Assembly (NCBI RefSeq): GCF_000526915.1
Contig: NZ_JAGZ01000006.1
Span: 1-64,000, forward strand
Length of the DNA: 64,000 nucleotides
DNA from: Mycobacterium genavense ATCC 51234
GTDB lineage: Bacteria; Actinomycetota; Actinomycetes; Mycobacteriales; Mycobacteriaceae
Reading direction: 5' to 3'
Shown here: positions 17,460 to 30,412 of the stretch, in pieces
Position numbering within the stretch: position 1 is the stretch's first letter
Layout: every line of letters begins with the position of its first letter
The notes under the pieces: generated by a model
What the model was told of the DNA's origin: nothing
What the model saw: only the letters and a program-made list of their open reading frames with translations
Databases searched by the model: none
Translations under genes and position numbers: made by a program

Positions 17460-18386
17460 GTGGGTGCCATCACGGGGTTCTTAGCCGCCTTACCTCCGCA
17501 GATGCGGGACCCGGCGCTGTTCGCGATCCCGTTTTTCCTGCTACTGCTGATTCTCGAGTGGACCGCCGCCCGCAAACTCGAGTACCTCGAGGCCGCCGAG
17601 GATCCCAGGCCGGCCTCGGGTGCGTATCTGACCCGCGATTCGTGGGCCAGCATCTCGATGGGGCTGGTGTCGATCGCCACCACGGCCGGGTGGAAGACCC
17701 TGGCCCTGTTCGGGTATGCCGCGATCTATGCCTACGTCGCACCATGGCGACTGCGGGTAGACCAGTGGTACACCTGGGTCATCGCGATCGTCGGCGTCGA
17801 CCTGCACTACTACGCCTATCACCGCATGGCGCACCGGGTGCGACTGATCTGGGCCACCCACCAGGCTCACCACTCCAGCCAGTACTTCAACTTCGCGACC
17901 GCACTCCGCCAGAAGTGGAACAACAGCGGCGAGATCCTGATGTGGATTCCGTTGCCGCTGTTGGGGATTCCACCCTGGATGGTGTTCTTCGCCTTCTCGG
18001 TGAACTTGATCTACCAGTACTGGGTGCACACCGAGCGCATCGGCAAGCTCCCGCGACCGATCGAATTCGTCTTCAACACGCCGTCACATCACCGGGTGCA
18101 CCACGGCATGGACAAGGTGTACCTCGACAAGAACTACGGCGGCATCTTCATCATCTGGGACCGCCTGTTCGGCAGTTTCCAGGCCGAGCTGTTCCGCCCG
18201 CATTACGGCCTGACCAAGCAGGTGGACACCTTCAATATCTGGAACCTGCAGACCCGCGAATACGTCGCGATCGCGCGCGACTGGCGCGCGGCGAGCCGGC
18301 TGGGCTACCTCTTCGGGCCGCCGGGCTGGACTCCGCTCCCAACCGCACCCGCCGACGACTCCGTTCGGCTGGCCTCGTCGCTGTAA
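17460..18386 (+). CDS. erg3: Sterol desaturase / fatty acid hydroxylase family (Erg3-like)
   Basis: 308-residue membrane di-iron enzyme. About four hydrophobic segments flank the histidine clusters HRMAH, HQAHHSS and HHRVHHG, which bind the two irons. The family includes C-5 sterol desaturases and fatty acid hydroxylases; the mycobacterial substrate is not established. The start used is GTG 17460. An ATG at 17502 (MRDPALFAIPFF) would give a length closer to that recalled for Rv1814. It is divergent from the flavoprotein gene with a 64-nt intergenic gap. Confidence 0.85.
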   Translation: MGAITGFLAALPPQMRDPALFAIPFFLLLLILEWTAARKLEYLEAAEDPRPASGAYLTRDSWASISMGLVSIATTAGWKTLALFGYAAIYAYVAPWRLRVDQWYTWVIAIVGVDLHYYAYHRMAHRVRLIWATHQAHHSSQYFNFATALRQKWNNSGEILMWIPLPLLGIPPWMVFFAFSVNLIYQYWVHTERIGKLPRPIEFVFNTPSHHRVHHGMDKVYLDKNYGGIFIIWDRLFGSFQAELFRPHYGLTKQVDTFNIWNLQTREYVAIARDWRAASRLGYLFGPPGWTPLPTAPADDSVRLASSL

Positions 18387-18490
18387 CGCCGGCTCCGGCT
18401 GGCGCGAAAAGGCCGATGACGAAACAGTAACGATGTAATCTCAACTTGTGGTCGGAGCACGCGCCGACCTTGACGGAACGGAGTCCGTCC

Positions 18491-19171
18491 ATGGTGTATC
18501 GCATGGCACTTCGCGTACTGGCCGCCGCAATCGCCGCACTGGCCTGCATGCCCGGATTGCCGCCCGCGAAGGCCCACGCCGACCCCGTGGTGGTGTCCCC
18601 GGGCATGGAGATCCTGCAGGACAACCGGCTGTGCACGCTGGGCTACGTCGATCAGGCCGCGCGCGTCGCATACACCGCCGGGCATTGCCGCAGCACCGGC
18701 AACATCGTCACGGACAAGAACCGCAACCCCATCGGCCATCTCGCGACCTTCCGGGACGACACGCCCAGCGGCTCGACGGTCGCGGTCGACCAGGCGATCA
18801 GCGACTACGAGGTGATCGCGCTGGATCCCAATATCCCGCTGAACAACATCCTGCCGGGCGGACGGCCGCTGGTCTCGAGCCCGAACGTCGCGGTGCAGCC
18901 CGGGCAGGCGGTCTGCCACTTCGGCGTCTCCACCGGCGAAACCTGCGGCACCGTCGAGGCGGTGAACAACGGCTGGTTCACCATGTCCCACGGTGTGCAG
19001 AGCCATCCGGGCGATTCGGGCGGCCCGGTGTATCTGGCGCCGGCCGCGGGCCCCGGACAGATCGTCGGGATCTTCAACAGCATGTGGGGCGACTTTCCCG
19101 CGGCGGTGTCGTGGCGGTCCACCTCCGAACAGGTCCACCAGGACATGGCCGGGCAGGTCAACGGCGGCTAA
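18491..19171 (+). CDS. Secreted trypsin-like serine protease (Rv1815-like)
   Basis: 226-residue secreted protein with a signal peptide (to about residue 34, AHA/DP). The chymotrypsin fold is indicated by TAGHC (H65) and [10 protein letters not shown] (S176). Cys pairs (CTLG, GHC, CHFG, CGTV) could form disulfides. The ATG at 18491 ([10 protein letters not shown]) is the likely start because the signal peptide follows it. Substrate unknown. It meets the downstream minus-strand gene tail to tail with a 4-nt overlap. Confidence 0.85.
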   Translation: MVYRMALRVLAAAIAALACMPGLPPAKAHADPVVVSPGMEILQDNRLCTLGYVDQAARVAYTAGHCRSTGNIVTDKNRNPIGHLATFRDDTPSGSTVAVDQAISDYEVIALDPNIPLNNILPGGRPLVSSPNVAVQPGQAVCHFGVSTGETCGTVEAVNNGWFTMSHGVQSHPGDSGGPVYLAPAAGPGQIVGIFNSMWGDFPAAVSWRSTSEQVHQDMAGQVNGG

Positions 19172-19620
19172 CGCTGGTCACCCGGCCTGAGCACGAACAC
19201 CGGTATCGACGGGGCGCCGGCCCGGAGCTCGTCATCGCTGGACTCCGGCGTCAACCCGGCCACATAACCCTTGACCTGCCAGTACCACCTGTCCAGGTAG
19301 CGCTTCAACAGCGCGGGTTTGGCGGCGTCGTCGACCTCGACGGCCTGCAGCCGTCGCCGCCGCCAGCGCGGTCCCACTTCGACGACGCCCGCGGCCCTGA
19401 CGTTGCGGGCGCACTGGGTGTTGCCCCGCGGGGAGACCAGGTAGGCGACGCCGTCGATGGTCAACAGGTTGACGACCACGGCGCGCTGCTTTCCCGTCTT
19501 GCGGCCACGGACGCGCAATGAGCGGGTCCCGGCGATGCTGATCCCCAGGTCGGGCAGCCAGCGGATGACGACATTGCCGGCACGAGCGGCCCGGTTGGGT
19601 TCCTGGTAGCGCGTGGACAT
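19168..19620 (-). CDS. DUF385 / F420-dependent nitroreductase-family protein
   Basis: 150-residue protein of the deazaflavin (F420)-dependent oxidoreductase split-barrel family (DUF385, Ddn-like). It shows the motif [19 protein letters not shown] followed by [20 protein letters not shown], the F420-phosphate and ring binding region. Start is ATG 19620 ([10 protein letters not shown]); upstream in-frame codons are not conserved-looking. Substrate unknown. It is divergent from the TetR gene with a 121-nt gap, so it is a candidate target of that regulator. Confidence 0.8.
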   Translation of the reverse strand: MSTRYQEPNRAARAGNVVIRWLPDLGISIAGTRSLRVRGRKTGKQRAVVVNLLTIDGVAYLVSPRGNTQCARNVRAAGVVEVGPRWRRRRLQAVEVDDAAKPALLKRYLDRWYWQVKGYVAGLTPESSDDELRAGAPSIPVFVLRPGDQR

Positions 19621-19741
19621 CGCGAATCCTCTCGTCCGGCGGGCGACCATGAACGAGAGCAGTGCTCTCATCCTTGGTCACAATGGCACAACGCTCACCG
19701 GAAAGCAAGAGCGGTGTTCTCGTTTGTGTCAGACTGGCGAC

Positions 19742-20425
19742 GTGGGCAAACGCCAGGAGTCGCGGGAACAGATCGAGGCGCGCATCGTCGAGCTGGGCCG
19801 CCGCCACCTGGCCGACCGCGGCGCGGCCGGGCTGTCGTTGCGAGCGATCGCCCGCGACCTGCGCATGGTCTCCTCGGCGGTGTACCGGTACGTGTCCAGC
19901 CGCGACGAACTGCTCACCCTGCTGCTGATCGACGCTTATTCGGACCTGGCGGACACGGTGGACCGGGCCCGCGACACCATGGGCGAACTCTGGAGCGACG
20001 ACGTCGTCGCCATCGCCCGGGCGACGCGGCGCTGGGCCGTCGAACATCCCGCCCAGTGGGCCCTGCTGTACGGGAGCCCCGTCCCCGGATATCACGCCCC
20101 CGCGGAACGCACCGTCGGGGTCGGCACCCGCGTCGTGGGCGCCCTCTTCGACGCGATCGCCGCCGGGATCACCACTGGGGACATCCGCCTGACCGATACC
20201 GTTGTCCCGCAACCGATGTCGTCGGACTTCGCCCGGATCCGGCACGAGTTCGGCTTTCCCGGCGACGACGCCGTCATCGCCAAATGCTTTTTGTTCTGGG
20301 CCGGGGTGCTCGGCGCCATCAACCTCGAGGTGTTCGGTCAGTACGGCGCCGACACCCTGACCGATCCCGAGGCCGTCTTCAACACCCAGCTCAGGCTACT
20401 GGTGGACATGCTCGCTCAGCATTGA
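19742..20425 (+). CDS. TetR family regulator (Rv1816-like)
   Basis: 227-residue TetR repressor. The N-terminal helix-turn-helix is at about residues 10-55 (GLSLRAIARDLRMVSSAVYRYVSSRDELL) and the C-terminal ligand-binding domain is WHG-like. GTG 19742 is chosen because it matches the length of the M. tuberculosis homologue; an upstream in-frame ATG at 19613 would overlap the divergent gene. It probably regulates itself and the divergent DUF385 gene. The ligand is unknown. Confidence 0.88.
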   Translation: MGKRQESREQIEARIVELGRRHLADRGAAGLSLRAIARDLRMVSSAVYRYVSSRDELLTLLLIDAYSDLADTVDRARDTMGELWSDDVVAIARATRRWAVEHPAQWALLYGSPVPGYHAPAERTVGVGTRVVGALFDAIAAGITTGDIRLTDTVVPQPMSSDFARIRHEFGFPGDDAVIAKCFLFWAGVLGAINLEVFGQYGADTLTDPEAVFNTQLRLLVDMLAQH

Positions 20426-20538
20426 CCGTGCGAATTAGAACGTGTTCACCCAGCGATTCCCGACACCGAGCGCCGGATCACGGCAAAGAACTTCTGGCCC
20501 TTTCTGGGCGCCGACGCGCTGGGCTATCCTGCCAATTG

Positions 20539-21041
20539 ATGACGCTTGACGTTCGATCCCCGACACAGATCACCTGGGTGACCCAGAATCTGGATGCCAC
20601 CGAAACGGCTCTCACCGGCCTATTAGGTGCCCGGAAGTGGGTTCGGATACCCGACGTGCACTTTGCTCCCGACAGCTGTAGCTACCGTGGCAAACCGGCT
20701 GACTTTGTCGCCCACATCTCGTTGAGCTATCTCGGGGACATGCAGCTCGAGCTCATCCAACCGGTCCGCGGGGAGAACGTCTATAGTGAATTTCTTCGCG
20801 ATTCCGGGGGCCGGGCTTGCGCCACATCTGTACGGAGGCCGAAAGTCCCGAACGGTTCGAGGCCGCGCTGGCCGACGCCGCCGATCACGGGGCCAAGGTG
20901 GTGCAGCAGGGCATGATGCCCGGCGGCATCCAATTCGCTTACCTGTCAGCACCACACGCGGGGGTGCCGTTTTTGGAGATCGCGTACATCTCGCCCGAGA
21001 TGCGGGCGTTTTACGACTACATCAAACAGGAGCAAAGGTGA
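20539..21041 (+). pseudogene. VOC (glyoxalase-like) protein, frameshifted
   Basis: Two frames together make one vicinal-oxygen-chelate protein of about 167 residues. Frame 1 runs from ATG 20539 (MTLDVRSPTQITWVTQNLDA) through GDMQLELIQPVRGENVYSEF. The second half (GLRHICTEAESPERFEAALA to the end, [13 protein letters not shown]) is in another frame. The break lies at a run of five G (20806-20810). Removing two G gives a continuous DSGPGLRHI. As read, the first frame stops at 20916, giving 126 residues. The stop overlaps the next gene's GTG by 4 nt, so they are coupled. Either a sequencing error or a real inactivation. Confidence 0.8.
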
Positions 21042-22525
21042 GCGGCACCGAAATACCAGCAACCGTCAACGCGAACACGGTGACGTCCTGGTCGGACGAC
21101 GTCGACGTGCTCGTGATCGGTTTCGGCATCGGCGGGGGCTGCGCGGCGGTGAGCGCGGCGGCCGCCGGCGCGCGGGCGCTGGTCCTCGAACGCGCCGCCG
21201 CGGCGGGCGGCACCTCGTCGATGGCCGGCGGTCACTTCTACCTGGGCGGCGGCACCGCGGTGCAGCAGGCCACCGGGCAAGACGACTCCGCCGAGGAGAT
21301 GTACAAGTACCTGGTCGCGGTGTCGCGCGAACCCGACCACGAGAAGATTCGGGCGTACTCCGACGGCAGCGTCGAGCATTTCAACTGGCTGGAGGATCTG
21401 GGTTTCCAGTTCGAGCGCAGCTATTACCCGGGCAAGGTGGTCGTCCCGCCGGGTACCGAGGGCCTGAGCTATACCGGCAACAAAAAGGTCTGGCCGTTTT
21501 GCGAGCAGGCCAAGCCCGCACCGCGCGGCCATTCCGTGCCGGTGCCCGGCGAGTTGGGCGGCGCCGCGATGGTGATCGACCTGCTGGTCAAGCGGGCCGC
21601 CGACCTGGGAGTGCAGGTCCGTTACGAGACAGGGGCGACCAACCTCGTCCTCGACGACGACGGCGCCGTGGTGGGCGTCGTCTGGAAGCATTTCACCGAA
21701 ACAGGTGCGGTCAAGGCAAAGTCGGTCATCATTGCCGCCGGCGGTTTCGCGATGAACCCGGAGATGGTCGCCGAGTACACCCCCGCACTGGCCCAGGAGC
21801 GCAAAACCAAGCACCACGGCATGGTGGCGCCCTACATCCTGGGCAACCCCAACGACGACGGCCTGGGCATCCGGATGGGCGTCTCGGCGGGCGGAGTCGC
21901 CAAGAACATGAACGATTTGTTCATCACCGCGGCGGCGTATCCGCCGGCGGTGCTGCTGACCGGTGTGATCGTCAACAAGGACGGCAAGCGGTTCGTCACC
22001 GAGGACTCCTACCATTCGCGCACGTCGGCATTCGTGCTCGAGCAACCCGACCAGACGGCCTACCTGATCGTCGACGAGGCACACACCGAGATGCCTGAGA
22101 TGCCGCTGATCAAATTCCTCGATGGCTACGAGACCATCGCCGAGATGGAGGACGCGCTGGGAATTCCCAGCGGCAACCTCGCGGCCACCCTGGACCGCTA
22201 CAACGAATTCGCGGCCAAGGGCGAGGACCCCGATTTCCACAAACAGCCGGAATACCTTGCGCCACAAGACAATGGGCCCTGGGCGGTGTTCGATCTGTCG
22301 CTGGGTCAGGCCATGTACTCGGGATTCACCATGGGCGGGCTGGCCACCTCGGTGGACGGGGAGGTGCTGCGCGAAGACGGCACGGCGGTGCCCGGCCTGT
22401 ACGCCGTCGCGGCGTGCGCGTCCAACATCGCCCAGGACGGCAAGGGCTGCGCCAGCGGCACGCAGCTGGGGGAGGGCTCGTTCTTCGGCCGCCGCGCCGG
22501 AACGCACGCGGCCGGCCGACGCTAG
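21038..22525 (+). CDS. FAD-dependent dehydrogenase, 3-ketosteroid dehydrogenase-like (Rv1817-like)
   Basis: 495-residue FAD-binding-2 (fumarate reductase/flavocytochrome c) family protein. FAD Rossmann motif [18 protein letters not shown] is near residue 25, followed by [16 protein letters not shown]. The C-terminal FAD site is ...[21 protein letters not shown]. Related enzymes oxidise steroid or similar ring substrates (KstD-like) or act as fumarate reductases; the substrate is not known. Start is GTG 21038, inside the end of the VOC gene. It is convergent with the ABC transporter gene, ends overlapping by 4 nt. Confidence 0.87.
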   Translation: MSGTEIPATVNANTVTSWSDDVDVLVIGFGIGGGCAAVSAAAAGARALVLERAAAAGGTSSMAGGHFYLGGGTAVQQATGQDDSAEEMYKYLVAVSREPDHEKIRAYSDGSVEHFNWLEDLGFQFERSYYPGKVVVPPGTEGLSYTGNKKVWPFCEQAKPAPRGHSVPVPGELGGAAMVIDLLVKRAADLGVQVRYETGATNLVLDDDGAVVGVVWKHFTETGAVKAKSVIIAAGGFAMNPEMVAEYTPALAQERKTKHHGMVAPYILGNPNDDGLGIRMGVSAGGVAKNMNDLFITAAAYPPAVLLTGVIVNKDGKRFVTEDSYHSRTSAFVLEQPDQTAYLIVDEAHTEMPEMPLIKFLDGYETIAEMEDALGIPSGNLAATLDRYNEFAAKGEDPDFHKQPEYLAPQDNGPWAVFDLSLGQAMYSGFTMGGLATSVDGEVLREDGTAVPGLYAVAACASNIAQDGKGCASGTQLGEGSFFGRRAGTHAAGRR

Positions 22526-24441
22526 ACGGTCGCGGGCTGCTGGCCGACCGGCCCAAGCTGCCAGCGACCGCCGCCAAGCAACTGCAGCTCTTGTTCGTGA
22601 TGCTGCTCGACGGTGTGGCGGTGGCTGACACTGACCACGACGCACTCGGGAAGTTCGTTGCGCAGCAGCTGATATAGCGCGAACTCGAGCCCCTCGTCGA
22701 GCGCGGAGGTGGACTCGTCGAGGAACACCGCCCGCGGCTTGGTGAGCAAGATCCGGGCGAAGGCCACGCGCTGCTGCTCACCCGGCGAGAGCACCTTGGC
22801 CCAGTCGTGCTCTTCGTCCAGTCGACTGATCAGCGGGGCCAGCGCCACCTTGGTCAGCACGTCGTGCAGTTCGGCCGTGGTGATGTCGTCCGGTGAATTC
22901 GGGTAGCACACCACACCGCGCAGACTGCCCAGCGGCACATACGGCAACTGCGACAGGAACATCGTCGCGTTGTCGCCGTCGGGGCGGCACAGCGTTCCCG
23001 AGGCATACGGCCACAGTTCGGCGAGGCTGCGCAGCAGTGTGGTCTTGCCCGCGCCCGAACGCCCGGTGATCACCAGCGTGTCGCCGGTGTCGAGCTCGAC
23101 GTCGAGCGAGTCGATCAGCTGGTCTCCGGCCGGCGTGCGGACCTCGATGCCGGCCAGCTCGACCGCCTTGTCCTGGCTCGGCTTGACCAGCACCGCGGGC
23201 AGCCCGCGGCCCTGGGCGTTGGCGTCGACCAATCCGTGCAACCGGATGATCACCGCCCGGAACGAGGCGAACGCGTCGTAGTTGTTCCGGAAGAACGACA
23301 GCGAGTCGTGGATATTGCCGAAAGCCGTTGCGGTCTGGCCGACATCGCCGAAGTTGATCTTGCCGGCGAACAGCCGCGGCGCCTGGATGATCCACGGCAG
23401 CGGGACGATCGCCTGCGACACCGACCAGTTCCAGCCGTTGAAGATGATGGTCCGGCGGACGAACCTGCGATAGTTGTCGATGATCGGCGTGAAGCGCCGC
23501 CACAGCTGCGCCCGCTCGACCCGCTCACCGCGATAGAAGCCGACCGCTTCCGCGGCGTCGCGCAGCCGCACCAACGCATAACGGAAGGCGGCGTTGAGCT
23601 TCTCGTTGTTGAAGCTGAGCCAAATCAGCGGGCGCCCAAGCCAAATCGCGACAACCGTCGCGATCAGCACGTAGACCAGCACGGTCCAGAACATGGCCCG
23701 CGGCAACGTGACGCCGAACAGGGTCAGGTCCCCGGACAGGTTCCACAGGATGGCGGCGAACGAGATCACCGAAGCGACCGCGTTGACGGCCCCGAACAAC
23801 AGCGTGCTCCCGGTGCCGTTGGACGGGTTGTTCGGGGTGCCACCGGCATTGGCGGTGAAGATGTCGATGTCCTGCTGGATACGCTGGTCGGGGTTGTCAA
23901 TCGTGTGGTCGATGAACAGATCCCGGTAGTAGGCCTTGCCGGCCAACCAGTCGTTGGTGAGGTGCGCGGTCAACCAGATGCGCCAGGAGATGATGAACCG
24001 CTGGGTGATGTAGATGTCGAGCATGAATCGGATGACGTAGAGTGCGGCCAGCCCGCAGAAAATCGCAATCGACATCCAAAAGCCGTGGATGCCAGATTGT
24101 TTGACGGCGTCATCGCCGGCGGCCGTGCCCTGGACCGCGATCTGCACCGACGTGTACAGGTCGTTGCCCTGGTAACTGAGCAGCACGCTCAGGCGGACCG
24201 ACAGCAACACCGAAAGCAACAGCACCCCGAGTAGCAGCCAGACCTTGACGCTGGCCGGGCCGACGAAATATCCGCGGGTGATCCGCCAGAACTGCCGGCC
24301 CCAGGGCGTGAAGAACCGGAATGCGGCCAGCACGACGATCAGGGACACCGCGCCGATCGCCCAGGCTATGGCGAGCCACTGCAGCGAGTCGACCAGTGCC
24401 GACGACCAGTCGATGGATGGCTTGAATAGCGTGGGACCCAA
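22522..24441 (-). CDS. bacA: BacA/SbmA-like ABC transporter (Rv1819c-like)
   Basis: 639-residue fused permease-ATPase. The N-terminal half holds about six membrane segments of the SbmA/BacA type. The C-terminal ATPase has Walker [11 protein letters not shown] near residue 455, signature [16 protein letters not shown] and Walker [17 protein letters not shown]. The M. tuberculosis homologue Rv1819c takes up vitamin B12 and hydrophilic peptides such as bleomycin through a large cavity. It is transcribed divergently from ilvG. M. tuberculosis has PE_PGRS33 next to this gene; it is absent here. Confidence 0.93.
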   Translation of the reverse strand: MGPTLFKPSIDWSSALVDSLQWLAIAWAIGAVSLIVVLAAFRFFTPWGRQFWRITRGYFVGPASVKVWLLLGVLLLSVLLSVRLSVLLSYQGNDLYTSVQIAVQGTAAGDDAVKQSGIHGFWMSIAIFCGLAALYVIRFMLDIYITQRFIISWRIWLTAHLTNDWLAGKAYYRDLFIDHTIDNPDQRIQQDIDIFTANAGGTPNNPSNGTGSTLLFGAVNAVASVISFAAILWNLSGDLTLFGVTLPRAMFWTVLVYVLIATVVAIWLGRPLIWLSFNNEKLNAAFRYALVRLRDAAEAVGFYRGERVERAQLWRRFTPIIDNYRRFVRRTIIFNGWNWSVSQAIVPLPWIIQAPRLFAGKINFGDVGQTATAFGNIHDSLSFFRNNYDAFASFRAVIIRLHGLVDANAQGRGLPAVLVKPSQDKAVELAGIEVRTPAGDQLIDSLDVELDTGDTLVITGRSGAGKTTLLRSLAELWPYASGTLCRPDGDNATMFLSQLPYVPLGSLRGVVCYPNSPDDITTAELHDVLTKVALAPLISRLDEEHDWAKVLSPGEQQRVAFARILLTKPRAVFLDESTSALDEGLEFALYQLLRNELPECVVVSVSHRHTVEQHHEQELQLLGGGRWQLGPVGQQPATV

Positions 24442-24536
24442 CTTCGACGTCTCCTTGCTATCGAGGCATTTTGCTTAAGCCTCGTGGCGAATGCTTCCCC
24501 GCGAAGGTACCCGAGACCGGCCGATAGGCTGCGAGG

Positions 24537-26180
24537 ATGAGCATCGACGCTCCGTCCAGTCAGATCGTCCACGCCGGCCGACTCATCGCCCGGCGCCTGC
24601 GAGCCAGCGGTGTCCACACCGTTTTCACGCTGTCTGGCGGCCACCTGTTCTCCCTCTACGACGGCTGCCGCGAGGAGGGCATTCGACTCGTCGACACCCG
24701 CCACGAGCAGACCGCGGCGTTCGCCGCCGAGGGCTGGTCGAAGGTGACCCGGGTGCCGGGCGTGGCGGCCCTGACGGCCGGCCCCGGCGTCACCAACGGA
24801 ATGAGCGCGATGGCCGCCGCGCAGCAGAACCAGTCGCCCCTGGTGGTGCTCGGCGGGCGGGCGCCCGCACAGCGCTGGGGCATGGGATCACTGCAGGAGG
24901 TCGACCACGTGCCGTTCGTGGCCCCGCTGGCCCGCTTCGCGGCCACCGCGCAGTCGCCCGAGGACGCGGGCCGGCTGGTCGACGAGGCGCTGCGGGCCGC
25001 GGTCGGCGCGCCGTCGGGGGTGGGGTTCGTCGACTTCCCGATGGACCACGCGTTCGCGGTGGCCGAGGACGACGGCCGTCCCGGCGCGCTCACCGCCGCC
25101 GCACCGACTCCGGCGCCCGACGGCGACGCCCTGGACCGCGCGGCCGGCCTGCTGGCCGACGCTCGGCGGCCGGTGATCATGGCCGGCACCAACGTGTGGT
25201 GGGGACACGCCGAGGCCGCGCTGCTGCGGCTGGCCGAGGAGCGGCGGATCCCGGTGCTGATGAACGGGATGGCCCGCGGCGTGGTGCCCGCCGATCACCC
25301 GCTGGCGTTCTCGCGGGCGCGGGCCACGGCGCTGGGCGAGGCGGATGTGGCCCTCGTCGTGGGGGTGCCGATGGATTTCCGGCTCGGCTTCGGCAAGGTG
25401 TTCGGTGCCGAAACTCGGCTGGTCGTGGCGGATCGGGCCGAACCCGAGCGGGAGCACCCCCGCCCGGTCGCCGCGGGCCTGTATGGCGACCTGACGGGCA
25501 TCCTGTCGGCGCTGTCCGGGCCGGGCGGCACCGACCATGACGACTGGATCGATGCGCTGCGGACCGCCGAGACCAGCGCCCGCGATCAAGAAACCGCGGA
25601 CCTGGCGGACGAACGGATCCCGCTGCACCCGATGCGGGTGTATGCCGAGCTGGCGCCGCTGCTGGACCGCGACGCCATCGTGGTCATCGACGCCGGCGAC
25701 TTCGGTTCCTACGCCGGCCGGGTGATCGACAGCTACCAGCCGGGCTGCTGGCTGGACAGCGGCCCGTTCGGCTGCCTGGGCTCGGGCCCCGGCTATGCCC
25801 TGGCCGCCAAGCTGGCCCACCCGGAACGTCAGGTCGTGCTGTTGCAGGGCGACGGCTCATTCGGGTTCAGCGGTATGGAATGGGACACCCTGGTGCGCCA
25901 TCAGGTGCCGGTCGTGTCGGTGATCGGCAACAACGGGATCTGGGGCCTGGAAAAGCATCCGATGGAGGCGATCTACGGCTACTCCGTGGTGGCGGAGCTG
26001 CGTCCGGGCACCCGCTACGACGAGGTGGTGCGCGCCCTGGGCGGGCACGGCAAGCTGGTGTCGGCGCCCGTCGAGCTGCGTCCCGCGCTTCAGCGCTCGT
26101 TCGCCAGCGGCCTGCCCGCGGTGGTCAACGTGCTGACCGACCCGAGCATCGCCTATCCGCGCCGATCGAACCTGGCCTGA
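24537..26180 (+). CDS. ilvG: Acetolactate synthase-like ThDP enzyme IlvG
   Basis: 547-residue thiamine diphosphate enzyme of the acetohydroxyacid synthase large-subunit family. The N-terminal Pyr domain carries the catalytic Glu region ([13 protein letters not shown]). A central domain and a C-terminal PP domain follow, the latter with the ThDP motif [15 protein letters not shown] ... GNNGIWG. No regulatory small subunit is encoded nearby. In mycobacteria IlvB1 is the main synthase and IlvG is a paralogue with uncertain physiological role. The length equals that recalled for M. tuberculosis. Confidence 0.9.
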   Translation: MSIDAPSSQIVHAGRLIARRLRASGVHTVFTLSGGHLFSLYDGCREEGIRLVDTRHEQTAAFAAEGWSKVTRVPGVAALTAGPGVTNGMSAMAAAQQNQSPLVVLGGRAPAQRWGMGSLQEVDHVPFVAPLARFAATAQSPEDAGRLVDEALRAAVGAPSGVGFVDFPMDHAFAVAEDDGRPGALTAAAPTPAPDGDALDRAAGLLADARRPVIMAGTNVWWGHAEAALLRLAEERRIPVLMNGMARGVVPADHPLAFSRARATALGEADVALVVGVPMDFRLGFGKVFGAETRLVVADRAEPEREHPRPVAAGLYGDLTGILSALSGPGGTDHDDWIDALRTAETSARDQETADLADERIPLHPMRVYAELAPLLDRDAIVVIDAGDFGSYAGRVIDSYQPGCWLDSGPFGCLGSGPGYALAAKLAHPERQVVLLQGDGSFGFSGMEWDTLVRHQVPVVSVIGNNGIWGLEKHPMEAIYGYSVVAELRPGTRYDEVVRALGGHGKLVSAPVELRPALQRSFASGLPAVVNVLTDPSIAYPRRSNLA

Positions 26181-26215
26181 TCGGTCCGGCGCAGCTCGCC
26201 GCGTACCGTTGACCT

Positions 26216-28540
<2,325 letters not shown>

Positions 28541-28551
28541 GGTCACGGCTC

Positions 28552-29142
28552 ATGGAGCCGGTTCCACCCGACCGGGTGCTGACAGTGCCCAATCTGCTGA
28601 GCGCCCTGCGCCTGGCGCTCATCCCCGTCTTCATCTACGTGCTGATGTTCGCGCACGCCAACGCGCTCGCGGTGGCGATCCTGGTCTTCAGCGGGGCCTC
28701 CGATTGGGCCGACGGCAAGATCGCCCGCACGCTGAACCAATCGTCGCGGCTGGGCGTGCTGCTGGACCCCGCGGTCGATCGGCTCTACATGGTGACCGTG
28801 CCTGTGGTGCTGGCGCTGAGCGGGATCGTGCCGTGGTGGTTCGTCATCACCCTGCTGACGCGCGACGTGCTGCTGGCCGCCGCGCTGCCGCTGCTGCGCA
28901 GTCGCGGACTGTCGGCGCTGCCGGTGAGTTACGTCGGCAAGGCCGCGACGTTCGCCTTGATGTCCGGCTTCCCACTCGTTTTGCTGGGGACGTGGGACGC
29001 GTTGTGGAGCCGGGTGATCGGCGCTTGCGGTTGGGGCTTTCTGATCTGGGGCATGTACGCCTACCTGTGGTCGTTCGTCCTGTACGCGGTGCAGATGGTC
29101 TTGGTGATGCGCCGGATGCCCAAGGTCGGTGAGCATGGCTGA
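28552..29142 (+). CDS. pgsA2: CDP-alcohol phosphatidyltransferase PgsA2
   Basis: 196-residue integral membrane enzyme of the CDP-alcohol phosphatidyltransferase family. The signature D-x2-DG-x2-AR-x8-G-x3-D-x3-D is complete ([17 protein letters not shown]). Several hydrophobic helices follow. It is annotated as a PGP or cardiolipin-type synthase, but the true product in mycobacteria is not settled because PgsA3 is the essential PGP synthase. It lies 11 nt after secA2 and overlaps the next DUF881 gene. Confidence 0.9.
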   Translation: MEPVPPDRVLTVPNLLSALRLALIPVFIYVLMFAHANALAVAILVFSGASDWADGKIARTLNQSSRLGVLLDPAVDRLYMVTVPVVLALSGIVPWWFVITLLTRDVLLAAALPLLRSRGLSALPVSYVGKAATFALMSGFPLVLLGTWDALWSRVIGACGWGFLIWGMYAYLWSFVLYAVQMVLVMRRMPKVGEHG

Positions 29143-30058
29143 ACCGGATCGCCTGCTCGGCGGCTACGACCCCAATGCGGGGTGCAGCGCGCACGCCGCC
29201 GCGCAACCGACGCTCATCCCGGTGCCGTCGCTGCTGCGGGCGTTGCTGTCCGAGCATCTGGACCCGGGCTACGCCGCGGCCGCGCAGTGGCGCGCCGCCG
29301 AGGTCAGTGCGCAGGGCACGAAGACGCGGGTGTTCGGCTGGCTCTGGCAGGCCCTGGCGGCCATGCTGGTCGCCACCGTCTTCGCCGCCGCGGTCGCGCA
29401 GGCCCGGTCGGTCGAGCCCGGCGTGCGCAGCGCTCAGCAGCTGCTGGCGCGAAGCGTGCGGTCGACGGAAGAAGCCGACGTTAAACTGGCTCAGCAGCGC
29501 AGCATGCTGGCGAACAAGGTCGACGACGTTCAGCGCATCGCCCTGGCCGACGACGCCGAGGGCCAGCGGCTGCTGAGCCGCCTGGACGGCCTCGGCCTGG
29601 CCGCGGCCAGCACAGCGATCATCGGCCCCGGCCTGACCGTGAAAGTGACCGATCCCGGTGCCAGCCCCAATCTTTCCGATGTGTCCAAGCAACGGGTGAA
29701 CGGAAGCCGGCAAATCATCCTCGATCGCGATCTGCAGCTCGTGGTCAACTCGTTGTGGGCCAGCGGCGCCGAGGCGATTTCGGTCGGTGGCGTTCGGATC
29801 GGGCCGAACGTGACGATCCGCCAGGCCGGGGGAGCGATCCTGGTCGACAACAACCCGACCGCCAGCCCCTACACGATCCTGGCGGTCGGGCCGCCGAACG
29901 GGATGCGCGACGCCTTCGAGAACAGCCCCGGACTGCAGCGTCTGAGGCTGCTGGAAGTCTCTTACGGGGTCGGCATCGCGGTGAACGTCTCCGACGGTCT
30001 TTCGCTGCCGGCCGGTTCGGTCCGAGAAGTCAAGTTCGCCAAGCAGATTGGGCCCTAG
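29129..30058 (+). CDS. DUF881 membrane-anchored protein (Rv1823-like)
   Basis: 309-residue DUF881 protein. The N-terminal ~65 residues are cytosolic, one transmembrane helix follows (about residues 72-92) and then a coiled-coil stretch ([19 protein letters not shown]). The extracytoplasmic DUF881 domain contains VTDPGASPN and [14 protein letters not shown]. Function unknown; the family is conserved next to sbp in actinobacteria and firmicutes, where neighbours link it to envelope or division. Start GTG 29129 overlaps pgsA2; ATG 29135 is the alternative. Confidence 0.85.
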   Translation: MSMAEPDRLLGGYDPNAGCSAHAAAQPTLIPVPSLLRALLSEHLDPGYAAAAQWRAAEVSAQGTKTRVFGWLWQALAAMLVATVFAAAVAQARSVEPGVRSAQQLLARSVRSTEEADVKLAQQRSMLANKVDDVQRIALADDAEGQRLLSRLDGLGLAAASTAIIGPGLTVKVTDPGASPNLSDVSKQRVNGSRQIILDRDLQLVVNSLWASGAEAISVGGVRIGPNVTIRQAGGAILVDNNPTASPYTILAVGPPNGMRDAFENSPGLQRLRLLEVSYGVGIAVNVSDGLSLPAGSVREVKFAKQIGP

Positions 30059-30074
30059 TGAGAAAAGATCGCGC

Positions 30075-30407
30075 ATGATAGGTATCGCGGCGCTGGTGGT
30101 CGGCATCGTGCTGGGTTTGGTGTTCCATCCCGCCGTGCCCGAGGTCGTGCAGCCGTACCTGCCCATCGCGGTGGTCGCCGCGCTCGACGCGGTCTTCGGC
30201 GGGCTGCGCGCCTACCTCGAGCGGATTTTCGACCCGAAGGTGTTCGTGGTCTCGTTCGTGTTCAACGTCTTTGTGGCGGCGCTGATCGTCTATGTCGGCG
30301 ACCAGTTGGGTGTCGGCACCCAGTTGTCGACGGCGATCATCGTCGTATTGGGTATCCGGATCTTCGGCAATGCCGCCGCGCTGCGACGGCGGCTGTTCGG
30401 GGCGTGA
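30075..30407 (+). CDS. sbp: Small basic membrane protein Sbp (DUF1290)
   Basis: 110-residue membrane protein with three hydrophobic helices and the conserved DUF1290 core PYLPIAVVAALDAVFGGLRA followed by FVFNVFVAALIVYVGDQLGVG. It is flanked on both sides by DUF881 genes, an arrangement conserved in Gram-positive bacteria. Function unknown. ATG 30075 is chosen because hydrophobic helix 1 begins immediately after it. Confidence 0.9.
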   Translation: MIGIAALVVGIVLGLVFHPAVPEVVQPYLPIAVVAALDAVFGGLRAYLERIFDPKVFVVSFVFNVFVAALIVYVGDQLGVGTQLSTAIIVVLGIRIFGNAAALRRRLFGA

Positions 30408-30412
30408 GGGCA

